DNA of 64,000 nt from assembly GCA_937923795.1 (NCBI GenBank), contig CALDWI010000044.1:51378-115377 (forward strand). Direction: 5' to 3'. Shown in pieces: positions 18,099-27,359 of the stretch (positions within the stretch are counted from its first letter, which is position 1; every line of letters starts with the position of its first letter). The stretch comes from an uncultured Collinsella sp. (GTDB lineage Bacteria; Actinomycetota; Coriobacteriia; Coriobacteriales; Coriobacteriaceae). The translations under genes and the position numbers were made by a program. The notes under the pieces were generated by a model that saw only the letters and a list, made by a program, of their open reading frames with translations, was not told where the DNA came from and did no database searches.

Positions 18099-20153
18099 AT
18101 GACTATGCAAAAAGACATGATGGGCCGCGCGGTCCGCGACTCGTTTGCCAAGCTGGATCCTCGCGTCCAGATTCAAAACCCGGTCATGTTCCTGGTGTGG
18201 CTTTCCGCCGTCATGACCTCCGTCCTGGCCGTCGCTTCCATTTTCGGTGTGCAGGACGCGGGTGTGCCCACCTACTATGTGGTCGCCATCGCGGTCATCC
18301 TGTGGCTTACCGACCTGTTCTCGAACTTCGCCGAGGCGCTTGCCGAGGGGCGCGGTAAAGCCCAGGCCGATTCCCTGCGTGCGGCCAAGAAGGATGTCGA
18401 GGCCCATCGCATCGAGTCCGTTGAGGACAAGGAGCACTTCACCGTCGTTCCCGGCACCGAGCTCACGCGCGGCGACCTGGTGATCGTACGCGCCGGCGAG
18501 CAGATTCCCGGCGACGGCGACGTCATCGAGGGCGCTGCTTCCGTTGACGAGTCCGCCATCACCGGCGAGTCCGCCCCCGTGGTCCGCGAGGCCGGTGGCG
18601 ACCGCTCTGCCGTTACCGGCGGTACCACGGTGCTGTCCGACTGGATCATCGTCAAGATCTCCAGTGAGCCCGGCCAGAGCTTCCTGGACAAGATGATCGC
18701 GATGGTCGAGGGTGCCGCGCGCAAGAAGACCCCTAACGAGATCGCTCTGGAGATCTTCCTGGTGGCCCTCTCCATCGTCTTTATCCTGGTCACGCTGGCC
18801 CTGTATTGTTACTCCTGCTTCTCGGTCGGTCTTAACGACATGGACAACCCCACGGCCGTGACCACGCTCGTGGCGCTGCTCGTGTGCCTGGCTCCTACTA
18901 CCATCGGCGCCCTTCTTTCCGCCATCGGCATCGCCGGCATGAGCCGTCTGAACGAGGCCAACGTGCTGGCCATGTCCGGCCGCGCCATCGAGGCCGCCGG
19001 CGACGTCGACATCCTCATGCTCGACAAGACCGGCACCATCACCCTGGGTAACCGCCAAGCCGCCGAGTTCATCCCGGTCGACGGCATCGATCCCGCGGAG
19101 CTGGCCGATGCCGCCCAGCTTTCCTCGCTGGCCGACGAGACCCCCGAAGGCCGTTCCATCGTCGTGCTCGCCAAGGAGCAGTTCGGTCTGCGCGGCCGCA
19201 CACTCGAGGATAAGGGTATGGAGTTCATCCCCTTCACCGCGGCGACCCGCATGTCCGGTGTGAACTACGAGGGCAATGAGATCCGCAAGGGCGCTGCCGA
19301 TTCCGTGCGCACCTATGTGGAGGCAGCCGGCGGCGTGTTCTCCCAGGAGTGCGACGAGGCCGTCGAGCGCATCGCCAAGGCCGGCGGCACCCCGCTGGTC
19401 GTGACCAAGAACTGCCGCGTGCTGGGCGTTGTGTACCTCAAGGACATCATCAAGTCCGGCGTTAAGGAGAAGTTCGCCGACCTGCGCAAGATGGGCATCA
19501 AGACCATCATGGTGACGGGCGACAACCCACTCACCGCCGCGGCAATCGCCGCCGAGGCCGGCGTTGACGACTTCCTGGCCGAGGCCACCCCTGAGGGCAA
19601 GCTCGAGAAGATCCGCGAGTTCCAGCGTGAGGGCCACCTGGTCGCCATGACCGGCGACGGCACCAACGACGCGCCGGCGCTGGCGCAGGCGGATGTCGCC
19701 GTGGCCATGAACACGGGCACCCAGGCTGCCAAGGAGGCCGGCAACATGGTCGACCTCGACTCCAGCCCCACCAAGCTCATCGAGGTCGTGCGTATCGGCA
19801 AGCAGCTGCTCATGACCCGCGGTTCGCTTACGACCTTCTCGGTCGCCAACGACATGGCGAAGTACTTCGCTATCATCCCGGCCCTGTTCTCGCCGATCTA
19901 CCCGGGCCTTGGCGCACTCAACATCCTCGGTCTGGCAAGCCCGCTGTCCGCGGTTCTTTCGGCCATCATCTATAACGCGCTCGTTATCGTCGCGCTGATC
20001 CCGGCCGCGCTGAAGGGCGTTAAGTACCGCGAGGTACCGTCCGGACAGCTGCTGACCCACAACCTGCTCGTATGGGGTCTGGGCGGCATCGTTGCCCCGT
20101 TCGCATTTATCAAGCTCATCGACATGCTGCTCGCGTTCTGCGGCATTATGTAA
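18099..20153 (+). CDS. kdpB: KdpB P-type ATPase subunit
   Basis: A 684-residue ATP-hydrolysing subunit. The phosphorylation motif DKTGTITLGNR starts at residue 309, TGES marks the actuator domain, and TGDGTNDAPALAQADVAVAMN marks the hinge. ATG 18099 follows AAAGGAGGG; a slightly longer in-frame start would include that site. Confidence 0.97.
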   Translation: MTMQKDMMGRAVRDSFAKLDPRVQIQNPVMFLVWLSAVMTSVLAVASIFGVQDAGVPTYYVVAIAVILWLTDLFSNFAEALAEGRGKAQADSLRAAKKDVEAHRIESVEDKEHFTVVPGTELTRGDLVIVRAGEQIPGDGDVIEGAASVDESAITGESAPVVREAGGDRSAVTGGTTVLSDWIIVKISSEPGQSFLDKMIAMVEGAARKKTPNEIALEIFLVALSIVFILVTLALYCYSCFSVGLNDMDNPTAVTTLVALLVCLAPTTIGALLSAIGIAGMSRLNEANVLAMSGRAIEAAGDVDILMLDKTGTITLGNRQAAEFIPVDGIDPAELADAAQLSSLADETPEGRSIVVLAKEQFGLRGRTLEDKGMEFIPFTAATRMSGVNYEGNEIRKGAADSVRTYVEAAGGVFSQECDEAVERIAKAGGTPLVVTKNCRVLGVVYLKDIIKSGVKEKFADLRKMGIKTIMVTGDNPLTAAAIAAEAGVDDFLAEATPEGKLEKIREFQREGHLVAMTGDGTNDAPALAQADVAVAMNTGTQAAKEAGNMVDLDSSPTKLIEVVRIGKQLLMTRGSLTTFSVANDMAKYFAIIPALFSPIYPGLGALNILGLASPLSAVLSAIIYNALVIVALIPAALKGVKYREVPSGQLLTHNLLVWGLGGIVAPFAFIKLIDMLLAFCGIM

Positions 20154-20165
20154 GTGGAGGTTTGT

Positions 20166-20756
20166 ATGTTCAAAGGTATCGCATCGCGCGCACTTGGCGT
20201 GTTCGCGCTGTTTACCATCGTCTGCGGCCTGGGGTACACGCTCGTGGTGACCGGCGTCGTGCAGCTTGCGTTTCCGTACCAGGCGAACGGATCGCTTATT
20301 ACGGTCGACGGCAAGGTTGTGGGTTCCGAGCTCATCGGCCAGAACTTCGATGACGAAGCCCACATGTGGGGTCGTATCCAGAACGTGTCAATTGTCGAAG
20401 GCGAAGACGGCGAGCTCATGGCGTATGGTGCCCCGTCCAACCTGTCCCCGGCGAGTGAGGAGTATCGGCAGCTGATAGATGCGCGCGTGAAGAAGATCCG
20501 CGCCGCCAATCCCGATGCCGATATGGACGCTGTGCCCGTCGACCTGGTGACGTGTTCGGGGTCCGGCCTCGACCCGGAGATCTCTCCGGATGCCGCCGAG
20601 TACCAGGTCCCGCGCCTTGCCAAAGCCACGGGCAAAAGTGAGGACGAGGTGCGCGACATCATCGCCGCGTGCACCAAGGGTCGTTTCCTCGGCGTGTTCG
20701 GCGAGCCCACGGTCAACGTGCTCAAGGTGAACCTTATGCTGGACGGCGCGCTGTAG
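20166..20756 (+). CDS. kdpC: KdpC subunit
   Basis: A 196-residue subunit with one N-terminal membrane helix (about 5-32), then GSELIGQNF, the motif CSGSGLDPEISPDAA and VNVLKVNLMLD at the C-terminus. It assembles with KdpA and KdpB. Site GTGGAGG precedes ATG 20166. It ends the kdpFABC operon. Confidence 0.96.
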   Translation: MFKGIASRALGVFALFTIVCGLGYTLVVTGVVQLAFPYQANGSLITVDGKVVGSELIGQNFDDEAHMWGRIQNVSIVEGEDGELMAYGAPSNLSPASEEYRQLIDARVKKIRAANPDADMDAVPVDLVTCSGSGLDPEISPDAAEYQVPRLAKATGKSEDEVRDIIAACTKGRFLGVFGEPTVNVLKVNLMLDGAL

Positions 20757-20819
20757 GTGAGGGAGCGGCGGATGAGGGCATGACTGACTATCTGAGCCCT
20801 CAATTCCACCCCGCCCATC

Positions 20820-20886
20820 AGTTGCGGTGAAATACGGACTGTTTTGGCTGTTAAAAGCCTCACCTACTCCGTATTCCACCGCAACT
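20820..20886. repeat. REP-like inverted repeat, family 1 copy 2
   Basis: Nearly identical to the copy at 12411: the same 19-base arms, with a T run after the right arm. It lies downstream of kdpC and so could act as the kdp operon terminator. The kdp block is bracketed by these two copies in the same orientation. Confidence 0.85.
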
Positions 20887-21004
20887 TTTTTGTGAGGGTT
20901 GGGATTGAAGGCGGGGAGTGCGAGCGAGCGCGAATGCGGCGGGTACTGATACGATAGGTACGTTAGCAACTGCCGCCGAGCGGCTCAAATGAAAGGAAGC
21001 CTGT

Positions 21005-22954
21005 ATGGAGTCATCCACCTATCCGATGCTCTTTAGCCCGATCAAGGTCGGTACGACCGAGGTCAAGAACCGCGTCTTTATGCCGCCGGTGTCCACGAAC
21101 CTGGCCGATCATGGCTATGTGACCGACGACTTGGTCGATCATTACCGTGCCCGTGCCAAGGGCGGCGTCGGCCTGATCATCACCGAGGTCGTGACGGTCG
21201 AGCCTACCTATACCTATCTGCCGGGTGACATGTGCTGCTACGACGACACGTTTATCCCTGGCTGGGAAAAGCTCGCCGCGGCCGTCCACGAGTACGGCTG
21301 CAAGATCATGCCGCAGCTCTTCCACCCCGCCTACATGGCCTTTAACATTCCGGGCACGCCGCGCCTGATCGCTCCGTCCTTCGTGGGACCGTCCTATGCC
21401 CGTGAGGCACCGCGTCCTATCACGGTCGACGAGATTCACGAGCTCACGCATCAGTTTGGCGACGCTGCCGTGCGTATGCAGAAGGCCGGTGTCGATGGCG
21501 TCGAGGTCCATGCGGCGCACGCCCACGGCATGCTCGGCGGTTTCTTGACCCCGCTCTATAACAAGCGTACCGATGAGTACGGCGGCTCGCTCGACGCCCG
21601 TATGCGCTTCTTGCTCGAGGTCATCGCCGAGATTCGCGAGCGCTGCGGCAAGGACTTTATCATCGACGTCCGCATCTCGGGCGATGAGTACACCGATGGC
21701 GGCCTGACCCTCAACGACATGATCTATGTCTCGCGTCGCTTGGAGAAGGCCGGCGTCGACATGATTCACGTGTCGGGCGGTACCACCATCAAGCGCGGTT
21801 CCGCAATTCCCGCCGCCGGTACTCAGCAGGCCTCGCATGCCGCCTGCTCGCGCGAGATCAAAAAGCACGTCAACATTCCCGTTGCCACCGTCGGACGCAT
21901 TAACGAGGCTTGGATCGCCGAGGAGCTGATCGAGGACGGTGCCGCCGACATCTGCATGATGGGCCGCGCCAATCTGTGTGATGCCGAGTTCTGCAACAAG
22001 GCCGCTGCCGGCAACGCCGACGATATTCGCCCCTGCATTGGCTGCCTGCGCTGCCTGAACGGCATTATGTTTGGCAAACGCATCTCCTGCACCGTTAATC
22101 CGGATGTGGAGCGCGACGAGGCCGGCTACGAGCCTGCCGCCGAGGCCAAGAACGTGCTCGTTGTGGGCGCTGGTCCTGCGGGCATGGAGGCGGCGTTCAT
22201 TGCCGCCAAGCGCGGCCACAACGTGGTGCTCGTGGACAAGCAGGACGAACCGGGCGGCGAGATGCGTATCGCAGCCGTTCCGCCGGCAAAGCAGGAGCTC
22301 ACCCGTGTGATCAAGTATCAGTATCGTCGTCTGGCCGAGGCCGGCGTGAAGTGCGTATTTGGCACCGAGCTTACTGCCGAGGACATTCAGCGCGACTACG
22401 CCGGCTACGAGGTCGTCCTGGCTTATGGCGCCGAGCCCATCGTTCCGGCCTTCATGCAGGGCTTTAAGCAGGTTATGACGGCCGACGACCTGCTGGGCGG
22501 CAAGGCTTTCCCGGGCAAGAAGATCGTCATCGTCGGCGGCGGCACCGTCGGCTGCGAGACGGCCGATTACCTGGCCCCGCTGGTCAACGACCTCTCGCCG
22601 GCCAATCGCGATGTCACCGTTATCGAGATGACCAAGACGCTCGCCGCCAACGAGGGCGGCGCCGGTCGCGCGGTGCTCATCACGCGCATGCTTTCCAAGG
22701 GCGTTCACGTGCTGACCGAGGCCAAGGTAACCGAGATTACCGAGGACACCATCAGCTACGAAAAAGATGGCGAGATCCACACTATCGCCGATGCCGATAC
22801 GCTGGTGCTTGCCATGGGCTATCGTCCCAATACCAAGCTGGCCGACGACCTTGCCGCTGCCGGCGTTGCCACCCACGTGCTGGGCGATGCCAACAAGTGC
22901 GGTAACATCCGCGATGCCATCGGCGATGGCTACAAGGTTGCCTGCGAGCTCTAG
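21005..22954 (+). CDS. Old Yellow Enzyme-type NADH:flavin oxidoreductase
   Basis: A 649-residue FMN/FAD/Fe-S enzyme of the 2,4-dienoyl-CoA reductase / 2-enoate reductase family. Residues 1-340 are an FMN TIM barrel (VHAAHAHGMLGGFLTPLYN). The cluster motif CIGCLRCLNG, with a later Cys, binds [4Fe-4S]. Residues from about 375 bind FAD and NAD (VVGAGPAGMEAAFIA, VGGGTVGCETADYL). Gut relatives reduce enoates, bile acid intermediates or drug enones; this substrate is unknown. It is transcribed alone. Confidence 0.88.
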   Translation: MESSTYPMLFSPIKVGTTEVKNRVFMPPVSTNLADHGYVTDDLVDHYRARAKGGVGLIITEVVTVEPTYTYLPGDMCCYDDTFIPGWEKLAAAVHEYGCKIMPQLFHPAYMAFNIPGTPRLIAPSFVGPSYAREAPRPITVDEIHELTHQFGDAAVRMQKAGVDGVEVHAAHAHGMLGGFLTPLYNKRTDEYGGSLDARMRFLLEVIAEIRERCGKDFIIDVRISGDEYTDGGLTLNDMIYVSRRLEKAGVDMIHVSGGTTIKRGSAIPAAGTQQASHAACSREIKKHVNIPVATVGRINEAWIAEELIEDGAADICMMGRANLCDAEFCNKAAAGNADDIRPCIGCLRCLNGIMFGKRISCTVNPDVERDEAGYEPAAEAKNVLVVGAGPAGMEAAFIAAKRGHNVVLVDKQDEPGGEMRIAAVPPAKQELTRVIKYQYRRLAEAGVKCVFGTELTAEDIQRDYAGYEVVLAYGAEPIVPAFMQGFKQVMTADDLLGGKAFPGKKIVIVGGGTVGCETADYLAPLVNDLSPANRDVTVIEMTKTLAANEGGAGRAVLITRMLSKGVHVLTEAKVTEITEDTISYEKDGEIHTIADADTLVLAMGYRPNTKLADDLAAAGVATHVLGDANKCGNIRDAIGDGYKVACEL

Positions 22955-23013
22955 TCAACCCCTTGGTGCATGTGAGGCCTATCCCCGCGGCGTCAGTCGG
23001 TAGATAGCAAAAA

Positions 23014-23049
23014 GCGGCGGTCGTCCCGTACATGGGACGACCGCCGCTT
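23014..23049. terminator. Bidirectional hairpin terminator
   Basis: A perfect 16-base stem beginning AGCGGCGGTCGTCCCG lies between the convergent reductase and isomerase genes. The A run before it gives a T tract for the minus-strand transcript. Confidence 0.85.
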
Positions 23050-23074
23050 GCGTTAGCTGCAATGAGTCGTGCGA

Positions 23075-23716
23075 TTAGAGGCCCAGGATTTCCTTGACCT
23101 TGGCGATGATGGCCTCGTCGGTTGCGTTGGCAAAGAAGTACTCCTGGAAGTGTTCGCCGGCAAGTGCGCCCTTCACCAGGTCCTGATCGATCTCGCCCAG
23201 AACGTCGACGAGCGGACGCATAGTCACAGCGCGGACGCCGTCGAGGATCTTCTTGTTGCGCTGCTCGGGCTCAACACGCTCGGCAGGATAGCCGTTGCCC
23301 GAACCAAAGCCAAAGAGCTTCTCAAAGGTGTACTCGAGGTTGAGCTCCTGGCCCCAGCCGTTCTTGAGGGCGAAGGGCATGGCGACAGCGTTACCGTCGT
23401 TGACCTGGGCAAAGGTGTAGGCATCGAGCGGGTCGGCAACATGGCCGCACAGCACGCCGGGGAAGGAGTTGCAGGCGAGCATGGCGCCCTCGCCGGTGCC
23501 ACAGCCGGTCACGACGTAGTCGGCAGCGCCGGAGTTGAGCAGCACGGCGGCCAGGATGCCGTTCTGCACATAGGTGAGGGGCTTGGAGTCGGCGTCGGCA
23601 TACATGCCATAGTTAAAGACGGTGTGGCCCATGGGCTCGACAACCTTCTTAAGGGCAGCCTCGATCATAGGGTTCTTGGAGTTCTGAGAGTTTTCGTTGA
23701 TCAGAGCGATTTTCAT
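23075..23716 (-). CDS. RpiB/LacA-family isomerase, probable DhuI-type unsaturated-uronate ketol-isomerase
   Basis: A 213-residue protein of the RpiB/LacA/LacB fold: MKIALINENSQNSKN at the N-terminus, YVVTGCGTGEGAMLACN with the catalytic-type Cys, and GHVADPLDAY. It is longer than RpiB (about 150). It lies directly after kduD on the same strand. Streptococcal DhuI is an RpiB-fold isomerase that replaces KduI and pairs with a KduD-type dehydrogenase; I infer the same role here, converting 4-deoxy-5-ketouronate to 2,5-diketo-3-deoxygluconate. Confidence 0.75.
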   Translation of the reverse strand: MKIALINENSQNSKNPMIEAALKKVVEPMGHTVFNYGMYADADSKPLTYVQNGILAAVLLNSGAADYVVTGCGTGEGAMLACNSFPGVLCGHVADPLDAYTFAQVNDGNAVAMPFALKNGWGQELNLEYTFEKLFGFGSGNGYPAERVEPEQRNKKILDGVRAVTMRPLVDVLGEIDQDLVKGALAGEHFQEYFFANATDEAIIAKVKEILGL

Positions 23717-23739
23717 TGCGAATTACCTTCCTATTTCTA

Positions 23740-23806
23740 ACTTGCGGTGGAATACGGACTGTTTTGCCTGATAGAAGCCAAAACCAATCCTTATCTCACC
23801 GCAACT
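23740..23806. repeat. REP-like inverted repeat, family 1 copy 3 (degenerate)
   Basis: The left arm ACTTGCGGTGGAATACGGAC and right-arm end CACCGCAACT match the family, but the internal parts of the arms no longer pair fully. It lies between kduD and the isomerase gene within one operon. Confidence 0.7.
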
Positions 23807-23856
23807 CAAATGAAAAACGAGTGGATGAAACCTGATGTGGGCAGTTGCGGTGACGC

Positions 23857-24666
23857 TTATTGAGGCTGCTTTCCAATGTATGCGAGGATGCCGCCGTCGA
23901 CGTAGAGGATGTGGCCGTTGACGAAGTTCGACGCGTCGGAAGCCAGGAACACGGCGGGGCCCTTCAGGTCCTCGGGCGTGCCCCAACGGGCGGCCGGCGT
24001 CTTGGCAATGATGAACTGGTCAAACGGGTGGCGGCTGCCGTCGGGCTGCGTCTCGCGCAGCGGTGCGGTTTGCGGCGTGGCGATGTAGCCGGGCCCAATG
24101 CCGTTGCACTGGATATTGGCCTCGCCAAACTCCGAGCAGATGTTCTTGGTGAGCATCTTGAGTCCGCCCTTGGCGGCGGCATAGCCGGCGATGGTCTCGC
24201 GACCCAGCTCGCTCATCATCGAGCAGATGTTGATGATCTTGCCGTGGCCCTTGGCGATCATGCCAGGCAGGCAGGCCTTTGACACGATAAACGGTGCGTT
24301 GAGGTCGATATCGACGACGCGGCGGAAGTCCTCGGCGCTCATGTCGAGCATCGGGGTACGCTGGATGACGCCGGCGTTGTTGACCAGGATGTCGGGCGTG
24401 GTGCCAAAGTCGGCCTCGATCTTGGCGATGAGCTCGGCGACGACAGTCTCGTCGGTGACGTCGGCAACATAGCCGTGAGCGTCAAAGCCCAGCTCGCGGT
24501 AGTGCTTCTCGGCCTCGGCGACCTTGTCGGCGTGACGGGCGTTAAAGGCGATTTTGGCGCCGGCCTCTCCGAGCGCCTCGGCAATGGCCATGCCAATGCC
24601 GTAGGTGGCGCCGGTCACGAGCGCGACCTTGCCATCCAAGCGGAAGCTGTCCATAAGATCAGACAT
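23857..24666 (-). CDS. kduD: KduD-type dehydrogenase
   Basis: A 269-residue short-chain dehydrogenase that reduces 2,5-diketo-3-deoxygluconate to KDG. The NAD(P) motif is TGATYGIG; NNAG and the catalytic S...YAAAK (SMMSELGRETIAGYAAAKGG) follow. The start MSDLMDSF at 24666 has AAAGGA upstream. Two operators of the GTTCAC class lie upstream of the start. With the isomerase downstream it forms the unsaturated-uronate branch. Confidence 0.9.
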   Translation of the reverse strand: MSDLMDSFRLDGKVALVTGATYGIGMAIAEALGEAGAKIAFNARHADKVAEAEKHYRELGFDAHGYVADVTDETVVAELIAKIEADFGTTPDILVNNAGVIQRTPMLDMSAEDFRRVVDIDLNAPFIVSKACLPGMIAKGHGKIINICSMMSELGRETIAGYAAAKGGLKMLTKNICSEFGEANIQCNGIGPGYIATPQTAPLRETQPDGSRHPFDQFIIAKTPAARWGTPEDLKGPAVFLASDASNFVNGHILYVDGGILAYIGKQPQ

Positions 24667-24679
24667 AGCGATCCTTTCA

Positions 24680-24785
24680 AAAGAAACGTTCATCTATATA
24701 AGTTTTGCTTTTCATACAAGGTCAGTATAGGAGAAGAGGGGGAATTAAAAGACAGATTCTCCTAAAAACAGGTGAACGTTCACTT
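24680..24785. promoter_or_regulatory. Two operators upstream of kduD
   Basis: AAAGAAACGTTCATCT (24680-24695) and AGGTGAACGTTCACTT (24770-24785) match the palindrome seen at the transporter and GH105 genes. They lie 14 and 104 bases before the kduD start. Confidence 0.7.
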
Positions 24786-24826
24786 TTAAAGGGTAAACGG
24801 TGGTCTCGCCCTTGCCGTGCGGACGT

Positions 24827-25205
24827 CTATTTGCTCTGTTCTTGCGCTCCCTCTGCGATCATGTTGCGGTTGTACACCAGACGCAGGTACATCGCGTCGT
24901 GCGCCGCGGTGGGATTGCGCGAGGCGATGGCGTCGGCCACATCGCGGTGCGTGCGGATAGTTTCCTCGACGAGCTTTTTGCCGGTCACGTCGATAAAGAG
25001 GGGGACGGATGCCTTGAGCACGCCCATCAGGCGGGGAACGACGAGGTTTCCGGAGCTCTCGGCAATGGCATTGTGGAACGCGGTGTCGGCGGCGGAGTAA
25101 TCCTCACCGGCCTCGGCCAGGCGCTCGGATTCGTCGCAGAGCTCTTTGATACAGACGACCTGGTCGTTGGTTGCGTGCTCGGCCGCCATGCGTGCTATCT
25201 GCGGC
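24827..25205 (-). pseudogene. GntR/FadR-family regulator fragment (C-terminal FCD domain only)
   Basis: The minus strand encodes about 125 residues of a FadR-type ligand-binding domain (ARMAAEHATND, TAFHNAIAESSGN, THRDVADAIASRN). The winged helix that should precede it is missing: the frame runs into sequence that on the other strand encodes a permease C-terminus. The regulator therefore lost its DNA-binding half by a rearrangement near 25200. Confidence 0.75.
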
Positions 25206-25367
25206 GGTGCCACGGCCCTCTCGCACGTCAACGATGCCGGTTTTTGGATGTGCTCCTCGTTCCTGGAGATTGACGAGAAGACCACCCTCAAGTCCTGGAC
25301 CGTTATGGAGACGCTCATCGGCCTTTCGGGTCTTGCCTGCGCCCTGGTGATTTCGTTCTTCGCCTAG
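25193..25367 (+). pseudogene. GntP-family gluconate permease fragment (C-terminus)
   Basis: The plus strand encodes ICGGATALSHVNDAGFWM, then KSWTVMETLIGLSGL and a stop. This matches the last 55 or so residues of GntP/GntT-type sugar-acid permeases. The rest is absent. It points toward the dehydratase gene, so an intact permease probably once preceded that gene. Confidence 0.72.
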
Positions 25368-25429
25368 TTCGCGTGGCTAAGCATCTTTTGCCGAGCGCAT
25401 CGCTCGGTACCCATTTACACCTGATTCAT

Positions 25430-25445
25430 TAACCAACGATTGGTA
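25430..25445. promoter_or_regulatory. Palindrome before the dehydratase gene
   Basis: ACCAACGATTGGT (within 25432-25444) is palindromic except for its centre and lies 31 bases before the start codon. It differs from the two other operator classes in the window. The binding protein is unknown. Confidence 0.4.
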
Positions 25446-25475
25446 CAACCGTTCAAATCAAAAGAGGAGAGCATC

Positions 25476-27254
25476 ATGGACGAGAAGACCAAGGCACAGA
25501 TTCAGCAGGAGGCAGCCGACCTGGTTGCCAAGCTGCAGCCGCGTTCCGGCAAGTTTCGCACCATCAGCCCCGAGATGGACCCGCTGCGTCTGGGCTCTGG
25601 CTGGTCCATCGAGGATCTGGACAAGCCGCAGGTCATTATCGAGTCGACGTTCGGCGACTCGCACCCGGGTTCTGCCGGCCTGTTTGAGTTGGTCGAGGAG
25701 GTCCGTGCCGGCGTTGCCGAGGCTGGCGGTCATGGTGCCCGTTACTTCTGCACCGATATCTGCGACGGCGAGGCCCAGGGCCACGACGGCATCAACTACT
25801 CGCTGCCCAGTCGCGACATGATCGCCAACATGATCGAGATTCATGCCAAGGCCACCCCGTTCGACGCCGGCGTCTTTGTTGCCAGCTGCGATAAGGGCCT
25901 GCCTGCGAACCTTATGGCCATGGGCCGCATCAACATCCCCTCCATCGTCGTTACCGGCGGTGTCATGGATGCAGGCCCCGACCTGTTGACCCTGGAGCAG
26001 CTCGGTGCGATTTCTGCCCGCTACGAGCGCGGCGAGATCTCTCGCGAGGAACTTGAGTTTGCCAAGCACAACGCATGCCCCAGCTGCGGCGCCTGCTCCT
26101 TTATGGGCACCGCGTCGACCATGCAGGTTACCGCCGAGGCCCTAGGCCTTATGCTCCCCGGCACGGCCCTGCTGCCCGCAACCAGCTCCGATCTGCGTGA
26201 GTTTGCGCGCGAGGCTGGCCGTCAGTCCGTGTGGCTCTCCGAGCACAACCTGTGCCCCCGCGACATCGTGACCAAGGAGTCCTTCGAGAATCTCATCATG
26301 GTCCACGGCGCCATCTCCGGTTCCACCAACTCGCTGCTGCACATTCCCGCGATCGCCCGCGAGTTTGGCATCGAGATGTCCGCCGACGATTTCGATCGCC
26401 TGCACCGTGGCGCCCACTACCTGCTCAACGTTCGCCCCGCAGGCGAGTGGCCGGCGCAGTTCTTCTACTATGCAGGTGGCGTGCCGCGCATCATGGAGGT
26501 GATCAAGTCGATGCTCCACCTCGACGTTATGACCGTCACCGGCAAGACTCTCGGCGAGAACCTCGAGGACCTCAAGAACAACGGTTACTACGAGAAGTGC
26601 GGTCGTTACCTTGAGAAGTGGAATCTCAAGCGCGAGGACATCATCCGTCCGTTTGACCAGGCCTTCGGCACCGACGGTTCCATCGCCATCCTCCACGGCA
26701 ATCTTGCTCCCGAGGGCGCGGTCGTCAAGCACACGGTTGTTCCGCGCGAGATGTTCCAGGCTACGCTTAAGGCACGTCCGTTCGACTGCGAGGAGGACGC
26801 CATCCACGCCGTCCTGACGCACGAGGTCAAGCCCGGCGACGCCGTCATCATTCGCTACGAGGGCCCCAAGGGTTCCGGCATGCCCGAGATGTTCTACACC
26901 ACCGAGGCTATCGCCAGCGACCCCGAGCTGGGCGCGAGCATTGCCCTGATCACTGACGGCCGCTTCTCCGGCGCCTCCAAGGGCCCGGCTATCGGTCACG
27001 TTTCGCCCGAGGCTGCCGTGGGCGGTCCGATTGCCCTGATCGAGGAGGGCGACCTGATCCAGATCAACATCCCCGAGCGCTCGCTGTCCATCGTGGGCAT
27101 CGCCGGCAAGGAGATGGAGCCGGCCGAGGTCGACGCCATCCTGGCCGAGCGCCGAGCCGCTTGGAAGCCCAAGGCTAATCGCTATACCTCCGGCACGCTC
27201 AAGTTCTTTACCGAGCATGCGGTTTCCGCCATTCAGGGCGGCTACATGGAGTAG
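25476..27254 (+). CDS. IlvD/Edd-family dehydratase, probably for a sugar acid
   Basis: A 592-residue Fe-S dehydratase: ASCDKGLPANLMAMGRINIP and CPSCGACSFMGTASTMQ supply cluster cysteines, and DGRFSGASKGPAIGHVSPEA is the C-terminal signature. The family covers dihydroxy-acid dehydratase, 6-phosphogluconate dehydratase and several aldonate dehydratases. The adjacent gluconate permease and FadR remnants, and KdgK/Eda in the window, favour an aldonate (for example gluconate to KDG). ATG 25476 has AGAGGAGAG upstream. Confidence 0.8.
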   Translation: MDEKTKAQIQQEAADLVAKLQPRSGKFRTISPEMDPLRLGSGWSIEDLDKPQVIIESTFGDSHPGSAGLFELVEEVRAGVAEAGGHGARYFCTDICDGEAQGHDGINYSLPSRDMIANMIEIHAKATPFDAGVFVASCDKGLPANLMAMGRINIPSIVVTGGVMDAGPDLLTLEQLGAISARYERGEISREELEFAKHNACPSCGACSFMGTASTMQVTAEALGLMLPGTALLPATSSDLREFAREAGRQSVWLSEHNLCPRDIVTKESFENLIMVHGAISGSTNSLLHIPAIAREFGIEMSADDFDRLHRGAHYLLNVRPAGEWPAQFFYYAGGVPRIMEVIKSMLHLDVMTVTGKTLGENLEDLKNNGYYEKCGRYLEKWNLKREDIIRPFDQAFGTDGSIAILHGNLAPEGAVVKHTVVPREMFQATLKARPFDCEEDAIHAVLTHEVKPGDAVIIRYEGPKGSGMPEMFYTTEAIASDPELGASIALITDGRFSGASKGPAIGHVSPEAAVGGPIALIEEGDLIQINIPERSLSIVGIAGKEMEPAEVDAILAERRAAWKPKANRYTSGTLKFFTEHAVSAIQGGYME

Positions 27255-27319
27255 CGCCCGTGCGCATCGATTCCCTCTCATAGATGTGCGGCACAAAGAG
27301 CCCCGAGTTCATATGAACT

Positions 27320-27353
27320 GCCTCCCATTTCTTGGATACGAGAAATGGGAGGC
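27320..27353 (+). promoter_or_regulatory. IS left-end hairpin over the orfA ribosome site
   Basis: GCCTCCCATTTCT pairs perfectly with AGAAATGGGAGGC. The right arm contains the GGGAGG ribosome site of orfA, and CCTTTTATG follows. Read-through transcripts from outside would fold this and block transposase translation, a known self-protection strategy of insertion sequences. Confidence 0.65.
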
Positions 27354-27359
27354 CCTTTT

